64,000 bases of DNA, taken from the NCBI RefSeq assembly GCF_963924675.1, contig NW_027077402.1, forward strand, positions 2,356,001-2,420,000, in the 5' to 3' direction. Source of the DNA: Phocoena phocoena. Lineage: Eukaryota; Chordata; Mammalia; Artiodactyla; Phocoenidae. Positions 1 through 12,800 of the stretch are shown here, in pieces (positions within the stretch are counted from its first letter, which is position 1; each line of letters begins with the position of its first letter). Position numbers and translations under genes: made by a program. Below the pieces are notes generated by a model. It was not told where the DNA came from. It saw only the letters and a list, made by a program, of their open reading frames with translations, and made no database searches.

Positions 1-1650
1 AACTGTTGTCGTACCCTAACCTATCCCCTAAACCATCCCCGTCCCCTAACCCTAACCCCAACCCTAACCCTAACCGTTACCCTTACCCGCAGCCTTACCC
101 TAACCCGTGCCTTAAACCTAAACCGTACACTAACAATAACCAGTACCCTAACACGTACGCTTAACCTAGACCGTTGTCGTACACTAACCTGTCCCCTAAA
201 CTGTCCCCGTCCTCTAACCCTTACCCTAACTCTAACCCTAGCCCTTACCCTAAGCCTTACGCTAACCCGTCCCCTAATCTTAACCCGTACGCTAACAGTA
301 ACCTGTACCCTAACACGTTCGCTCACCCTAAACCGTTGTCATAACCTAACCTGTCCCCTAAACCATTCCCGTCCCATAACCCTAACCCTAACCATAACCA
401 TAACCCTTACCCGAAGCCTTACCCTAACCCGTCCCCTGATCCTAACCCGTATGCTAACACTAACCCATACCTTAACACGTACGCTCACCCTAAACCATTG
501 TCATACACTAACCTGTCCCCTAAACCGTCCCCGTCCCCGAACTCTAACCCTAACTGTAACCCTAAACCTAACCCTTACCAGAAGCCTTACCCTCACCCGT
601 CGCCTAATCCTAACCCGTACGCTAAAACTAACCCATACCCTAACACGTACGCTCACCGTAAACCGTTGTCGTACCCTAACCTATCCTCTAAACCATCCCC
701 GTCCCCTAACCCTAACCCCAACCCTAACCCTAAACCTTACCCGCACCCTTACCCTAACCCGTGCCCTATACCTAACCCGTACACTAACACTAACCAGTAC
801 CCTAACACGTACGCTTAACTGAAACACTTGTCGTACCCTAACCTGTCCCCTAAACTGTCCCCGTCCTCTAACCGTAACCCTAACCCTAACCCTAGCCCTT
901 ACCCTAAGCCTTACGCTAACCCGTCACCTAATCCTAACACATACGCTAACAGTAACCCGTACCCTAACACGTACGCTCACCCTAAACCGTTGTCATAATC
1001 TAACCTGTCCCCTAAACCATTCCCGTCCCCTAACCGTAACCCTAACCCTAACCATAACCCTTACCCGAAGACTTACACTAACCCGTCCCCTAATCTTAAC
1101 CTGTATGCTAACACTAACCCGTACCCTAACACGTACGCTCACCCTCAAACATTGTCGTACCCTTACCTGTCCCCTAAACCGTCCAAGTCCCCTAACCATA
1201 ACCCTAACCCTAACTCTAACCCTAACCCTTACCCGAAGCCTTACACTAACCCGTCCCCTAATCCTAACACGTACGCTAACACTAACCCGTACCCTAACAC
1301 GAACGCTCAACCTAAACCATTGTCGTACCATAACCTGTTCCCTAAAACTGTTCCCTAAACCGTCCCTGTCCCCTAATCCTATCCCTAACCCTAACCCTAA
1401 CCCTTACCCGAAGCCTTACCCTAACCCATCCCCTAATCCTAACGCGTACGCTAACCCTAACCCATACCCTAACACGTAGGCTCACCCTAAACCGTTGTCG
1501 TACACTAACCTGTCCCCTAAACCATCCCCGTCCCCTAACCCTAAGCCTAACCCTAACCCTAACCCTAAACCTTGCCCAAAGCCTTACCCTAACCCATCCA
1601 CTAATCCTAACACGTACGCTAAAACTAACCCATACCCTAACACGTACGCT
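1..1650 (+). repeat. Segment D1, first copy (A/B/C-type monomers)
   Basis: About ten monomers that recur almost unchanged at 47669-49318, at a constant offset of 47,668 bp. I saw only a handful of substitutions, for example near 172, 500 and 1442. The segment carries A-type monomers (CCGCAG or CCGCAC at hexamer 14, CCGTGC at 17, CAGTAC at 23, GCTTAA at 26) followed by B-type monomers (TCTAAC after CCGTCC, CCTAGC before CCTTAC, AGTAAC at 22), as at 691-985. The left edge is cut by the window. The match to the second copy stops at 1651, where this copy reads on into CAGCCT and the other into CACCTT. Confidence 0.9.
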
Positions 1651-2052
1651 CAGCCTAAACCGCTGTCGTACCCTAACCTGTCCCCTAAAACGTCCCCATC
1701 AACTAACCCTAACCTTAACCCTAACCCTAAACCTAACCCTTACCCGAAGCCTTACCCTAACCCGTCCCCTAATCCTAACCCGTACACTAAAACTAACCCA
1801 TACCCTAACACCTACGCTCACCCTAAACCGTTGTCGTACCCTAACCTATCTTCTAAACCGTCCCCGTCCCCTAACCCTAACCCCAACCCTAACCCTAACC
1901 CTTACCTGAAGCCTTACCCTAACCCGTGCCCTAAACCTAAACCGTACACTAACACTAACCAGTACCCTAACACGTACGCTTAACCTAAACCCTTGTCGTA
2001 CACTAACCGGTCCCCTAAACCGTCCCCGTCCCCTAACACTAACCCTAACCCT
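1651..2052 (+). repeat. Segment D2, first copy
   Basis: About two and a half monomers, identical to 55139-55540 except for one substitution near 2017 (CCTAAA CCG here, CCTAAA GCG there). It includes an A-type monomer with CTATCT at hexamer 4 and GCTTAA at 26. To the left it is joined here to segment D1. In the second copy its left neighbour is unrelated to D1. To the right this copy continues into the 2.05-9.65 kb block, whereas the second copy jumps to sequence matching 9651. Confidence 0.9.
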
Positions 2053-5000
2053 AATCCTTACCCTAACCCTAACCCGAAGATTTACCCTAACCCGTCCCCT
2101 AATCCTAACCCATACGCTAACACTATCCCGTACCCTAACACGTATGCTCACCCTAAACCGTTGTCGTACCCTAAAATGTCCCCTAAACCGTCCCCGTGTC
2201 CTAAGCCTAACCCTAATCCTAACCCTAAACCTAACCCTTTCCCGAAGCCTTACCCTAACCCGCCCCCTAATCCTAATCCGTACGCTAACACTAACCCGTA
2301 CCCTAACACGTACGCTCACCCTAAACCATTGTCGTACCATAACCTGTCCCCTAAACCGTCCCAGTCCACTAACCCTAACCTTAACCCTATCCCTTAACCT
2401 AACCCGTACCCAAAGCCTTACTCTAACCTGTCACCTAATCCTAACCCGTACGCTAACACTAACCCGTACCCTAACACGTACGCTCACCCTCAACCGTTTT
2501 CGTACCCTAACCTGTCGCCTAAACCGTCCCCGTCCCCTAACCTTAACCCTAACCCGAACCCTAACCCTTACCCTTACCCGAAGCCTTATCCTTAACCGTC
2601 CCCTAATCCTAACCTGTTCGCTAACACTAACCCGTACCCTAACACGTACACTCACCTTAAACTTTTGTCGTACACTAACCTGTCCCCTAAACCGTCCCCG
2701 TCCCCGTCCCCTAACCCTAACCCTAACCCTAACCCTAACCCTTACCCGAAGCCTTACCCTAACCCATCCCGTAATCCTAAACCGTACGCTAACACTATCC
2801 CGTACCCTAACACGTATGCTCACCCTAAACCGTTGTCGTACCCTAAAATGTCCCCTAAACCGTCCCCGTCTCCTAACCCTAACCCTAACCCTAACCCTAA
2901 CCATAACCCTTACCAGAAGCATTACCCTAACCCTTCCCCTAATCCTAACCCGTACGTTTACACTAACACGTACCCTAACACGTACGCTCACCCTAAACTG
3001 TTGTCGTACTCTAACCTGTCCCCTAAACCGTCCCCATCCTCTAACACTAACCCTAACCCTAACCCTAACCCTAACCCTTACCCGAAGCCTTACCTTAACC
3101 CGTCCCTTAATCCTAACCCGTACGCTAACACTAACACATACCCTAACACGTACGTTCACCCTAAACCAATGTCGTACCCTAACCTGTCCCCTAAACCGTC
3201 CCCGTCCCCGTCTCCTATCCTTACCCTTAACCCTAACCCTAACCCAAACCCTTACCCGAAGACTTACACTAACCCGTCACCTAATCCTAACCTGTACGCT
3301 AACACTAACCCTTACCCTAACACGTACGCTCACCCTAAACCGTTGTCGTACACTAACCTGTCCCCTAAAACGTCCCCGTCCCTAACCCTAACTCTAACCC
3401 TAACCCTAACCCTAACACTTTCCGTAAGCCTTACCGTAACCCGTCCCCTAATCCTAACCTGTACACTAACACTAACCAGTACCCTAACACGTACGTTCAC
3501 ACTTAACCGTTGTCGTACCCTAACCAGTCCCCTAAACCGTCCCCATCCCCTAACCCTAACCCTAACCCTAACACTAACCCTTACACGAAGCCTTACCCTA
3601 ACCCGTCCCCTAATCCTAACACGTACGCTAACACTAACTCGTACCCTAACACGTACGCTCACCCGAAACCGTTGTCGTACCCTAACCAGTCCCGTAAACC
3701 GTACCCGTCCCTTAACCCTAACCCTAAACCTTACCCGAAGCCTTACCCTAACCCCTCCCCTAAACCTAACACATACGCGAACACTAACCAGTACCCTAAC
3801 ATGTACGCTCACCCTAAACTGTTGTCGTACACTAACCTGTCCCCTAATCCGTCCCCGTCCCCTAAACCAAACCCTAAACCTAACGCTAACACTTACCCGA
3901 AGCCTTACCCTAACCAGTCTCCTAATCCTAACCCGTACCCTAACACTAGCTCGTATCCTAACACGTAGACTCACCCTAAACCGTTGTCGTACCCTAACCT
4001 GTCCCCTAAACCTTCCCCATCCCCTAACCCTAAACCTAACGCTAACCCTAACCCTAACCCTTACCCGAAGCCTTACACTAACCCGTCTCCTAGTCCTAAC
4101 CCGTACGCTAACACTAACTCGTACCCTAACACGTACGCTCACACTAAACTGTTCTCGTACCTTAACCTGTCCCCTAAACCGTCGCCGTCCCCTAAACCTA
4201 ACCCTAACCCTAACCCTAACACTAACCCTAACCCTTAGCCGAAGTCTTACCCTAACCCGTCCCCTAATCCAAACCCTAACACTAAGCCGTACCCTAACAC
4301 GTACGCTCTCCCTAAAGCATTGTCATACCCTAACCAGTCCCCTAAACCGTCCCCGTCCCCTAACCCTAACCCTAACCCTAACCCTAACCCTTACTCGAAG
4401 TCTTACACTAAACCGTCCACTAATCCTAACCCGTACGCTAACACTAACCCGTACCCTAACACGTACGCTCACCCTAAACCGTTGTCGTACCATAACCTGT
4501 CTCCTAAACCGTCCCCGTCCCCTAACCCTAAACCTAACCCTAACCCTAACCGGTCGCCTAAGCCGTCCCCGTCTCCGTCCCCTAACCCTAACGCTAACCC
4601 TTACCCGAAGCCTTACCCTAACCCGTCCCCAATCCTAACCCGTACGCTAACACTAACCCGTACCCTAACATGTACGCTTACCGTAAACCATTGTCGTACC
4701 CTAACCTGTACCCTAAACCGTCCCCGTCCCCTAACCCTAACCCTAACCCTAACCCTTACCCGAAGCCTTACCCCAACCCGTCTCATAATCCTAACCCGTA
4801 CGCTAACACTAACCCGTACCCTAACACGTACGCTCACGCTACACCATTGTCGTATCCTAAACTTTCCCCTAAACCGTCCCCATCCCCTAACCCTAACACT
4901 AAACCTATCCCTAACCCTAACCCTTACCCGAAGCCTTACCCTAACCTGTCACCTAATACTAAGCCGTACGCTAACACTAACCCGTAGCCTAACACGTACG

Positions 5001-8000
5001 CTCACCCTAAACCGTTGCCGTAACCTAACCTGTACCCTAAACCGTCCCCGTTCTCTAACACTAACCCTAACCCTAACCCTTACCCGAAGCCTTACCCTAA
5101 CCCGTCCCTTAATCCTAACCCGTACGCTAACACTAACCCTTACCCTAACACATACGCTCACCCTAAACCGTTGTCGTACACTAACCTGTCCCCTAAACCG
5201 TCCCCGTCCCCTAACCCTAACTCTAACCCTAACCCTAAACCTAACACTTACTGTAAGCCTTACCGTAACCTGTCCCCTAATCTTTACCCGTACACTAACA
5301 ATAACCAGTACCCGAACACGTACGCTCACCCTAAACCGTTGTCGTACCCTAACCAGTCCCTTAAACCGTCCCCATCCCCTAACCCTAACCCTAACCCTAT
5401 CCCTTACTCGAAGCCTTACCCTAACCCGTCCCCTAATCCTAACACGTACGCTAACACTAACTCCTACCCTAACACGTACGCTCACCCGAAACCGTTGTCG
5501 TACCCTAACCAGTCCCGTAAACCGTCCCCGTCCCTTAACCCTAACCCTAACCCTAAACCTTACCCGAAGCCTTACCCTAACCCCTCTCCTAAACCTAACC
5601 CGTACGCTAACACTAAGCCGTACCCTAACACGTACGCTCACCCTAAAGCGTTGTCATAACCTAACCAGTCCCCTAAACCGTCCCTGTCCATTAACCCTAA
5701 CCCTAACCCTAACCCTAACCCTTACCCGAAGCCTTACACTAAACCGTCCACAAATCCTAACCGTACGCTAACACTAAACCGTACCCTAACACGTACGCTC
5801 ACCCTAAACCGTTGTCGTACCATAACCTGTCTCCTAAACCATCCCCGTCCCCTAACACTAAACCTAACCCTAACACTAACCGGTCCCCAAAGCCATCCCC
5901 GTCTCCGTCCCCTAACCCTAAGCCTAACCCTAACGCTAACCCTTACCCGAAGCCTTACCCTAACCCGTCCCTTAATCCTAACCCATACGCTAACACTAAC
6001 ACGTACCCTAACATGTACGCTTACCGTAAACCATTGTCGTACCCTAACCTGTACCCTAAACCGTCCTCGTCCCCTAACCCTAACCCTAACCCTAACACTA
6101 ACCCTTACCCGAAGCCTTACCCCAAACCGTCCCATAATCCTAACCCGTACGCTAACACTAACCCGTACCCTAACACGTACGCTCACGCTAAACCGTTGTC
6201 GTATCCTAACCTTTCCCCTAAACCGTCCCCATCCCCTAACCCTAACACTAACCCTATCCCTAACCCTAACCCTTACCCGAAGCCTTACCCTAACCTGTCA
6301 CCTAATACTAACCCATACGCCAACACTAACCCGTAGCCTAACACGTACGCTCACCCTAAACCGTTGCCGTAACCTAACCTGTCCCCTAAACCGTCCCCGT
6401 CTCCTAACCCTAATCCTAAACCTAACACTTACCTGAAGCCTTACCCTAAACCGTCCCCTAATCCTAAACCGTACGCTAACACTAAACCGTACCCTAACAC
6501 CTACACTCACCCTAAAACCTTGTCGTACACTAACCTGTTCCCTAAACCATCCCCGTCCCCTAACCCTAACCCTAAACCTAACCCTAAACCTAACACTTAC
6601 CCGAAGCCTTACCCTAACCCGTCCCCTAATCCGAACCCATACGCTAACACTAACACATACCCTAACACGTACGCTCACCCTAAACCGTTGTCTTACCCTA
6701 ACCTGTCCCCTAAACCGTCCCCATCCCCTAACCCTAACCCTAAACCTAACCCTAACACTTAACCAAAGCCTTACCCTAACCCGTCCCCTAATCGTATACC
6801 GTTCGCTAACACTAACCCATACCCTAACACGTATGCTCACTCTAAACCGTTGTCGTACACTAACATGTCCCCTAAATCGTCCCTGTTCCCTAACCCTAAC
6901 CCTAACCCTAACCCTAACACTTAACCGAAGCCTTACGTTAACCCGTTCCCTAATCCTAACCCATACGCTAACACTAACCTGTACCGTAACACGTACGCTA
7001 ACCCTAAACCGTTGTCGTACCCTAACCGGTCCCCTAAACCGTCCCCATCCCATAACCCTAACCCTAAAACTAACCCTAACCCTTAGCTGAAGCCTTACCC
7101 TAACCCGTCCCCTAATCCTAACCCGTACGCTAACACTTACCCGTACCCTAAAGTACGCTCACCCTAAACCGTTTTCGTACACTAACCTGTCCCCTAAACA
7201 GTCCCGGTCCCCTAATCCTAACTCTAACCCTAACCCTAACCCTAAACCTTACCCGAAGCCTTACACTAACCCGTCCCCTAATCCTAACCCATACGCTAAC
7301 ACTAACCCATACCGTAACACGTAGGCTCACCCTAAATCGTTGTCGAATCCTAACCTTTCCCCTAAACCGTCCCCGTCCCCTAACCATAACCCTAACCCTA
7401 TCCCTAACCCTAAACCTTACCCGAAGCCTTACCGTACCCCGTCACCTAATCCTAACCCGTACGCTAACACTAACCCATACCCTAACATGTACGCTCAACC
7501 TAAACCGTTGCCGTACCCTAACCTGTCTCCTAAACCGTCCCCGTCCCATTAACCTAACCCTAAACCTAACCCTAATGCTTACCAAAGCCTTACACTAACC
7601 CGTCCCCTAATCCTAACCCGTACGCTAACACTAACCCGTACCCTAACACGTACGCCTACCGTAAACAGTTGTCGTACCCTAACCTGTCCCCTAAACCGTC
7701 CCCGTCCCCTAACCCGAACACTAACCCTAACCCTAACCTTAACCCTAACCCTTACCCGAAGCCTCACTGTAACACGTCCCCTAATCCTAACCCGTACACT
7801 AACACTAACCCATACCCTAACACGTACGCTCAACCTAAACAATTGTCATACCATAACCTGTCCCCTAAACCGTCCCCATCCCCTAACCCTAACCCTAACC
7901 CTAACCCTAACCCTTATCCGAAGCCTTATCCTAACCCGTCCCATAAACCTAACCCGTACACTAACACTAACCCATACCCTAACACGTACGCTCGCCATAA

Positions 8001-9650
8001 ACCGTTGTCGTACCCTAACCTGTACCCTAAACCATCCCCGTCCCCTAACCCTAACCCTAAACCTAACCCTTCCCCAAAGCCTTACACTAACCCGTCCCCT
8101 AATCCTAACCCGTACGCTAACACTAACCCGTACCCTAACACGTACGTTCACCCTACACTGTTGTCGTACCCTAACCTGTCCCCTAAACCGTCCCCGTCCC
8201 CTAACCCTAACCCTAACCTTTACACGAAGCCTTACCCTAACCCGTCCCCTAATCCTAACCGGTACGCTAACACTAACCCGTACCCTAACACGTACGCTCA
8301 CCGTAAACAGTTGTGGTACCCTAACCTGTCCCCTAAACCGTCCCCGTCCCCTAACCCTAACCCTAACCCTTAACCTAACCCTTACCCGAAGCCTTACCCT
8401 AACCCGTCCCCTAATCCTAACACGTACGTTAACACTAACACGTACCCTAACATGTACAATCACCCTAAACATTTGTAGTACCCTAACCTGTCCCCTAAAC
8501 CATCCCCATCCCCTAACCCTAACACTAACCCTAACCCTAACCCTAACCCTAACCCTTAACCGAAGTCTTCCCCTAAGCCATCTCGTAATCCTAACCCGTA
8601 CCCTAACACTAACCCGTACCCTAAAATGTACGCTCACCCTAAACCTTTGTCGTACCCTGACATGTCCCCTAAACCATCCCCGTACCCTAACCCTAACCCT
8701 AACCCCAAACCTTACCCTAACTCTTACCCGAAGCCTTACCCTAACCCGTCCCCTAATCCTAACCCCTACGCTAACACTAACCCATACCCTAACACGTACA
8801 CTCACACTAAAACGTTGTCGTACACTAACCTGTCCCCTCAACCGTCCCCGTCCCCGTCCCCTAACCCTAACCCTAACCTTTACCCAAAGCCTTACCCTAA
8901 CCCGTCCCCTAATCGTAACCCGTACGCTAACTCTAACCCGTACCCTAACATGTACACTCACCCTAAAACGTTGTCGTACACTAACCTGTCCCCTAAACCG
9001 TCCCCATCCCCTAACCCTAACCCTAACCCTAACCCTAACACTTACTGGAAGCCTTACCCTTACCCTTACCCTAATCCTAAACCGTACGCTAACACTAACA
9101 CATACCCTAACATGTACGCTCACCCTAAACCGTTGTCGTACCCTAACCTGTCCCCTAAACCATCCATGTCCCGTAACCCTAACCCTAACCCTTACCCGAA
9201 GCCTTACGCTAAGCGGTCCCCTAATCCTAACCCGTTCGCTAACACTAACCCGTAACCCAAAATGTACGCTCACCCTAAACCGTTGTCGTATGCTAACCTG
9301 TCCGCTAAACCGTCCCCGTCTCCTAACCCAAACCCTAACCCTAAACCTAATCCTTACCCGAATCCTTACCATAACCCATCCCCTACTCCTAACCCGTACA
9401 CTAACCCGTAACCTAACACGTACGATCACCCTAACCCGTTGTCGTACCCTAACCTGTCCCCTAACCCGTCCCCGTCCCCCAACCCTAACCCTAACAATAA
9501 GCCTTACCCGAAGCGTTAACCTAACCCGTTCCCTAATCCTAACCGGTACGCTAAAACTAACCCGTACCCTAACACGTACGCTCACCCTAAAACGTTGCGG
9601 TACCCTAACCTGTCCCCTAAACCGTCCCCGTCCCCTAACCCTTACCCTAA
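2053..9650 (+). repeat. Satellite block lacking the A/B monomer suite (type II)
   Basis: About 46 monomers, with no gene or unique sequence. The A and B markers (CCGCAG, CCTAGC, CAGTAC, AGTAAC) are essentially absent. Frame-breaking single-base deletions are more frequent than in the A/B/C blocks, for example near 3379, 4629 and 5755. Several monomers carry extra CCGTCC or CCGTCT hexamers (about 2695, 3197, 4560, 5890). A related, diverged stretch lies at about 29.9-30.7 kb. This whole block is missing from the corresponding place in the second large copy (the junction near 55.54 kb). Confidence 0.85.
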
Positions 9651-10249
9651 CCCCAACCCTTACCCTAACCCTTACCCGAAGCCTTACACTAACCCGTCCC
9701 CTATTCCTAACCCGTACGCTAACACTAACCCATACCCTAACAAGTACACTCACCCTAAAACGTTGTCGTACACTAACCTGTCCCCTAAACCGTTCCCGTC
9801 CCCTAACCCTAACCCTAACCCTAACCTTTACCCAAAGCCTTACCCTAACCCGTCCCCTAATCGTAACCCGTACGCTAACACTAACCCGTACCCTAACACG
9901 TACACTCACCCTAAAACGTTGTCGTACACTAACCTGTCCCCTAAATCGTCCTCATCCCCTAACCCTAACCCTAACCATAACCCGTACCCTTAAACCTACA
10001 CTCACCCTAAACCGTTGCTGTACCCTAAACTGTCACCTAAAGCGTCCTCGTCCCCTAACCCTAACCCTAACCATAACCCTAAACCTAACCCTTACCCAAA
10101 GTCTTATGCTAAACCGTCACCTAATCCTAAACCGTACGCTAACACTAACCCATACCCTATCACGTACGCTCAACCTACACGGTTGTCGTATCCTAATCTG
10201 TATCCTAAACCGTCTCCGTCGCCTAAACCTAACCCTAAACCTAACCCTT

Positions 10250-12800
10250 ACCCGAAGCCTTCCACTAACACGTCCCCAATCCTAACACGTACACTAACAC
10301 TATCCCGTACCCTAACACGTACGCTCAACCTAAACCGTTCTCCTACACTAACCTGTCCGCTAAACCGTCCCCGTCCCCTAACCCTAACCCTAACCCTAAC
10401 CCTAAAACTAACCCTTACCCGAAGCCTTACACTTACCCGTCCCTTTATCCTAACCCGTAGGCTATCACTAACCCGTACTCTAACATGTACGCTCACCCTA
10501 AACCATGGTCGTACGCTAAACTGTCCCCAAACTGTCCCCGTCCCCTAACCCTAACCCTAATCCTAACACTAACACTAACCCTTACCCGAAGCCTTACCCT
10601 AACCCGTCCCCTAATCCTAACCCGTACGCTAACACTAACCCGTACCCTAACATGTACGCTCACACTAAACCGTTGTCGTACCCTAACCTGTCCCCTAAAC
10701 TGTCCCGTCCCCTAACCCTAACATTAACCCTAACCCTAACCCTTACCCGAAGCCTTAAATTAACCCGTCCCCTAATCCTAACCCGTACGCTAACATTAAC
10801 ACGTACCCAAACACGTACACTCACCCTAAATCGTTGTCGTACCCTAAACTGTCCCCTAAACGGTCCCCGTCCCATAACCCTAACCCTAGCCCTAACCCTA
10901 AAACTAACCCTAACCCAAACACTCGAAGCCTTAACCTAACCCATCCCATAATCCTAACCCGTACACTAACACTAACCCATATCCTAACACGTACGCTCAC
11001 CCTAAACCGTTGTTGTACCCTAACCTGTCCCCAAAACCATCCCCGTGACCTAAACCTAACCCTTATCCTAACCCTTACCCGAAGGCTTAACCTAACCCGT
11101 CCCCTAATCCTAACACGTACGCTAAGAGTAACCCGTACCCTAACATGTACGCTCACCCTAAACTGTTGTCGTACCCTAACCTGTCCCCTAAACCGTCCCG
11201 TTCCCTAACCTTAACCCTACCCCTTACCCGAAGCCTTACCCTAAACCGTCCCCTAATACTAACCCGTACGCTAACACTAATCCATACACTAACTTGTATG
11301 CTCACCCTAAACTGTTGTCATACGCTAACCTGTACCTTAACCGTCCCCGTCGCCTAACCCTAAACCTAACCCTAACCCTAACACTTACCCGAAGCCTTAC
11401 CCTAACCCGACCCCTAATCCTAACCCGTACGCTAACACTAACCCGTGCCCTAACACGTGTGCTCACCCTAAACCGTTTTCGTACCCTAACCTGTCACCTA
11501 AACCGTCCGCGTCCCTTGACCCTAACTTTAACCCTAACCATAACCCTAACCCTTACCCGAAGCCTTACACTAACCCGTCCCCTAATCGTAACCCGTACGC
11601 TAACACTAACCCGTACCCTAACACGTACGCTCACCCTAATCCGTTGTCCTAACCTAACCTGTCCCCTAAACCGTCCCCATCCCCTAACCCTAACCCTAAC
11701 CCTAACCCTAACACTTACCCGAAGCCTTACCCTAACCCGTCCACTAAACCTAACCCGTACGCTAACACTAACCCGTACCCTAACACGTACGCTCACCCTA
11801 AAACGTTTTTGTACCCTAACCTGTCCCCTAAACCGTCCCCATCCCCTAACCCTAACCCTAACTCTAACCCTAACCCTTACCCGAAGCCTTACCCTAACCC
11901 GTCCCCTAATCCTAACGCGTACGCTAACACTAACCAATACCCTAACATGTACGCTCACCCTAAACCGTTGTCGTACCCTAACCTGTCCCCTAAACCATCC
12001 CCATCCCCTAATCCTAACCCCAACCCTAACTCTAACCCTAACCCTTACCTGAAGCCTTACCCTAACCCGTCCCCTTATCCTAACCTGTAACCTAACACTA
12101 ACCCGTACCCTAACACGTACGCTCACCCTAAACCTTTGTCGTACCCTATCCTGTCCCCTAAACCATCCCAGTCCCCGTCCCCATCCCCTAACCCTAACCC
12201 TAACCCTAACCTTAAACCTTACCCAAAGCCTTACCCTAACCCGTCCCCTAATTCTAACCCGTACGCTAACACTAACCCGTACCTTAACAAGTACGCTCAC
12301 CTTAAACCGTTGTCGTAACCTAATGTGTCCCCTAATCCGTCCGCGTCCCCTAACCCTAACCCTAACCCTAACTCTTACTCGAAGCCTTAAACTAACCGGT
12401 CACCTTATCCTAACCCGTACGCTAACACTAAATCGTACCCTAGCACGTACGCTCACCCTAAACAGTTGTCGTACCCTAACCTTTCCCTAAACCATCACCG
12501 TCCCCTGACCCTAACCCTAACCCTAACCCTAACCCTAACCCTTACTCGAAGCCTTACCCTAACCCGTCCCCTAATCCTAACCCGTACGCTAAACTAACCC
12601 GTACCCTAACACGTACACTCACCCTAAACCACTGTCGTAACCTAACCTGTCCTCTAAACCCTCCCCGTCCCCTAACCCTAACCCTAACACAACCCTAACC
12701 CAAACCTAAACCTTACCCGAAGCCTTATCCTAACCCGTCCCCTAATCCTAAACCGTACGCTAACTCTAACCTGTACCCTAAGACGTACGCTCACCCTAAA
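10250..12800 (+). repeat. Indel-rich monomer subfamily
   Basis: Here the hexamer phase is broken repeatedly by one- and two-base losses, for example CCGTCCCCAATCC near 10274, TGTCCCGTCC near 10702, and truncated runs near 10920 and 12487. Monomer starts are spaced irregularly: about 157, 165, 169, 160 and 166 bp, with one unit of only 149 bp (11163-11311). Elsewhere spacing is almost always a multiple of six. The same irregularities occur at about 56.1-58.7 kb. I see no inserted foreign sequence. Confidence 0.8.

Noticed and set aside
451..822. Overlapping frames in two phases that might suggest overlapping genes
   Set aside because: Same cause: Leu-Thr and Pro-Asn readings of the same hexamers. 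This region is duplicated with its repeats at 48.1-48.5 kb and has no coding signal.
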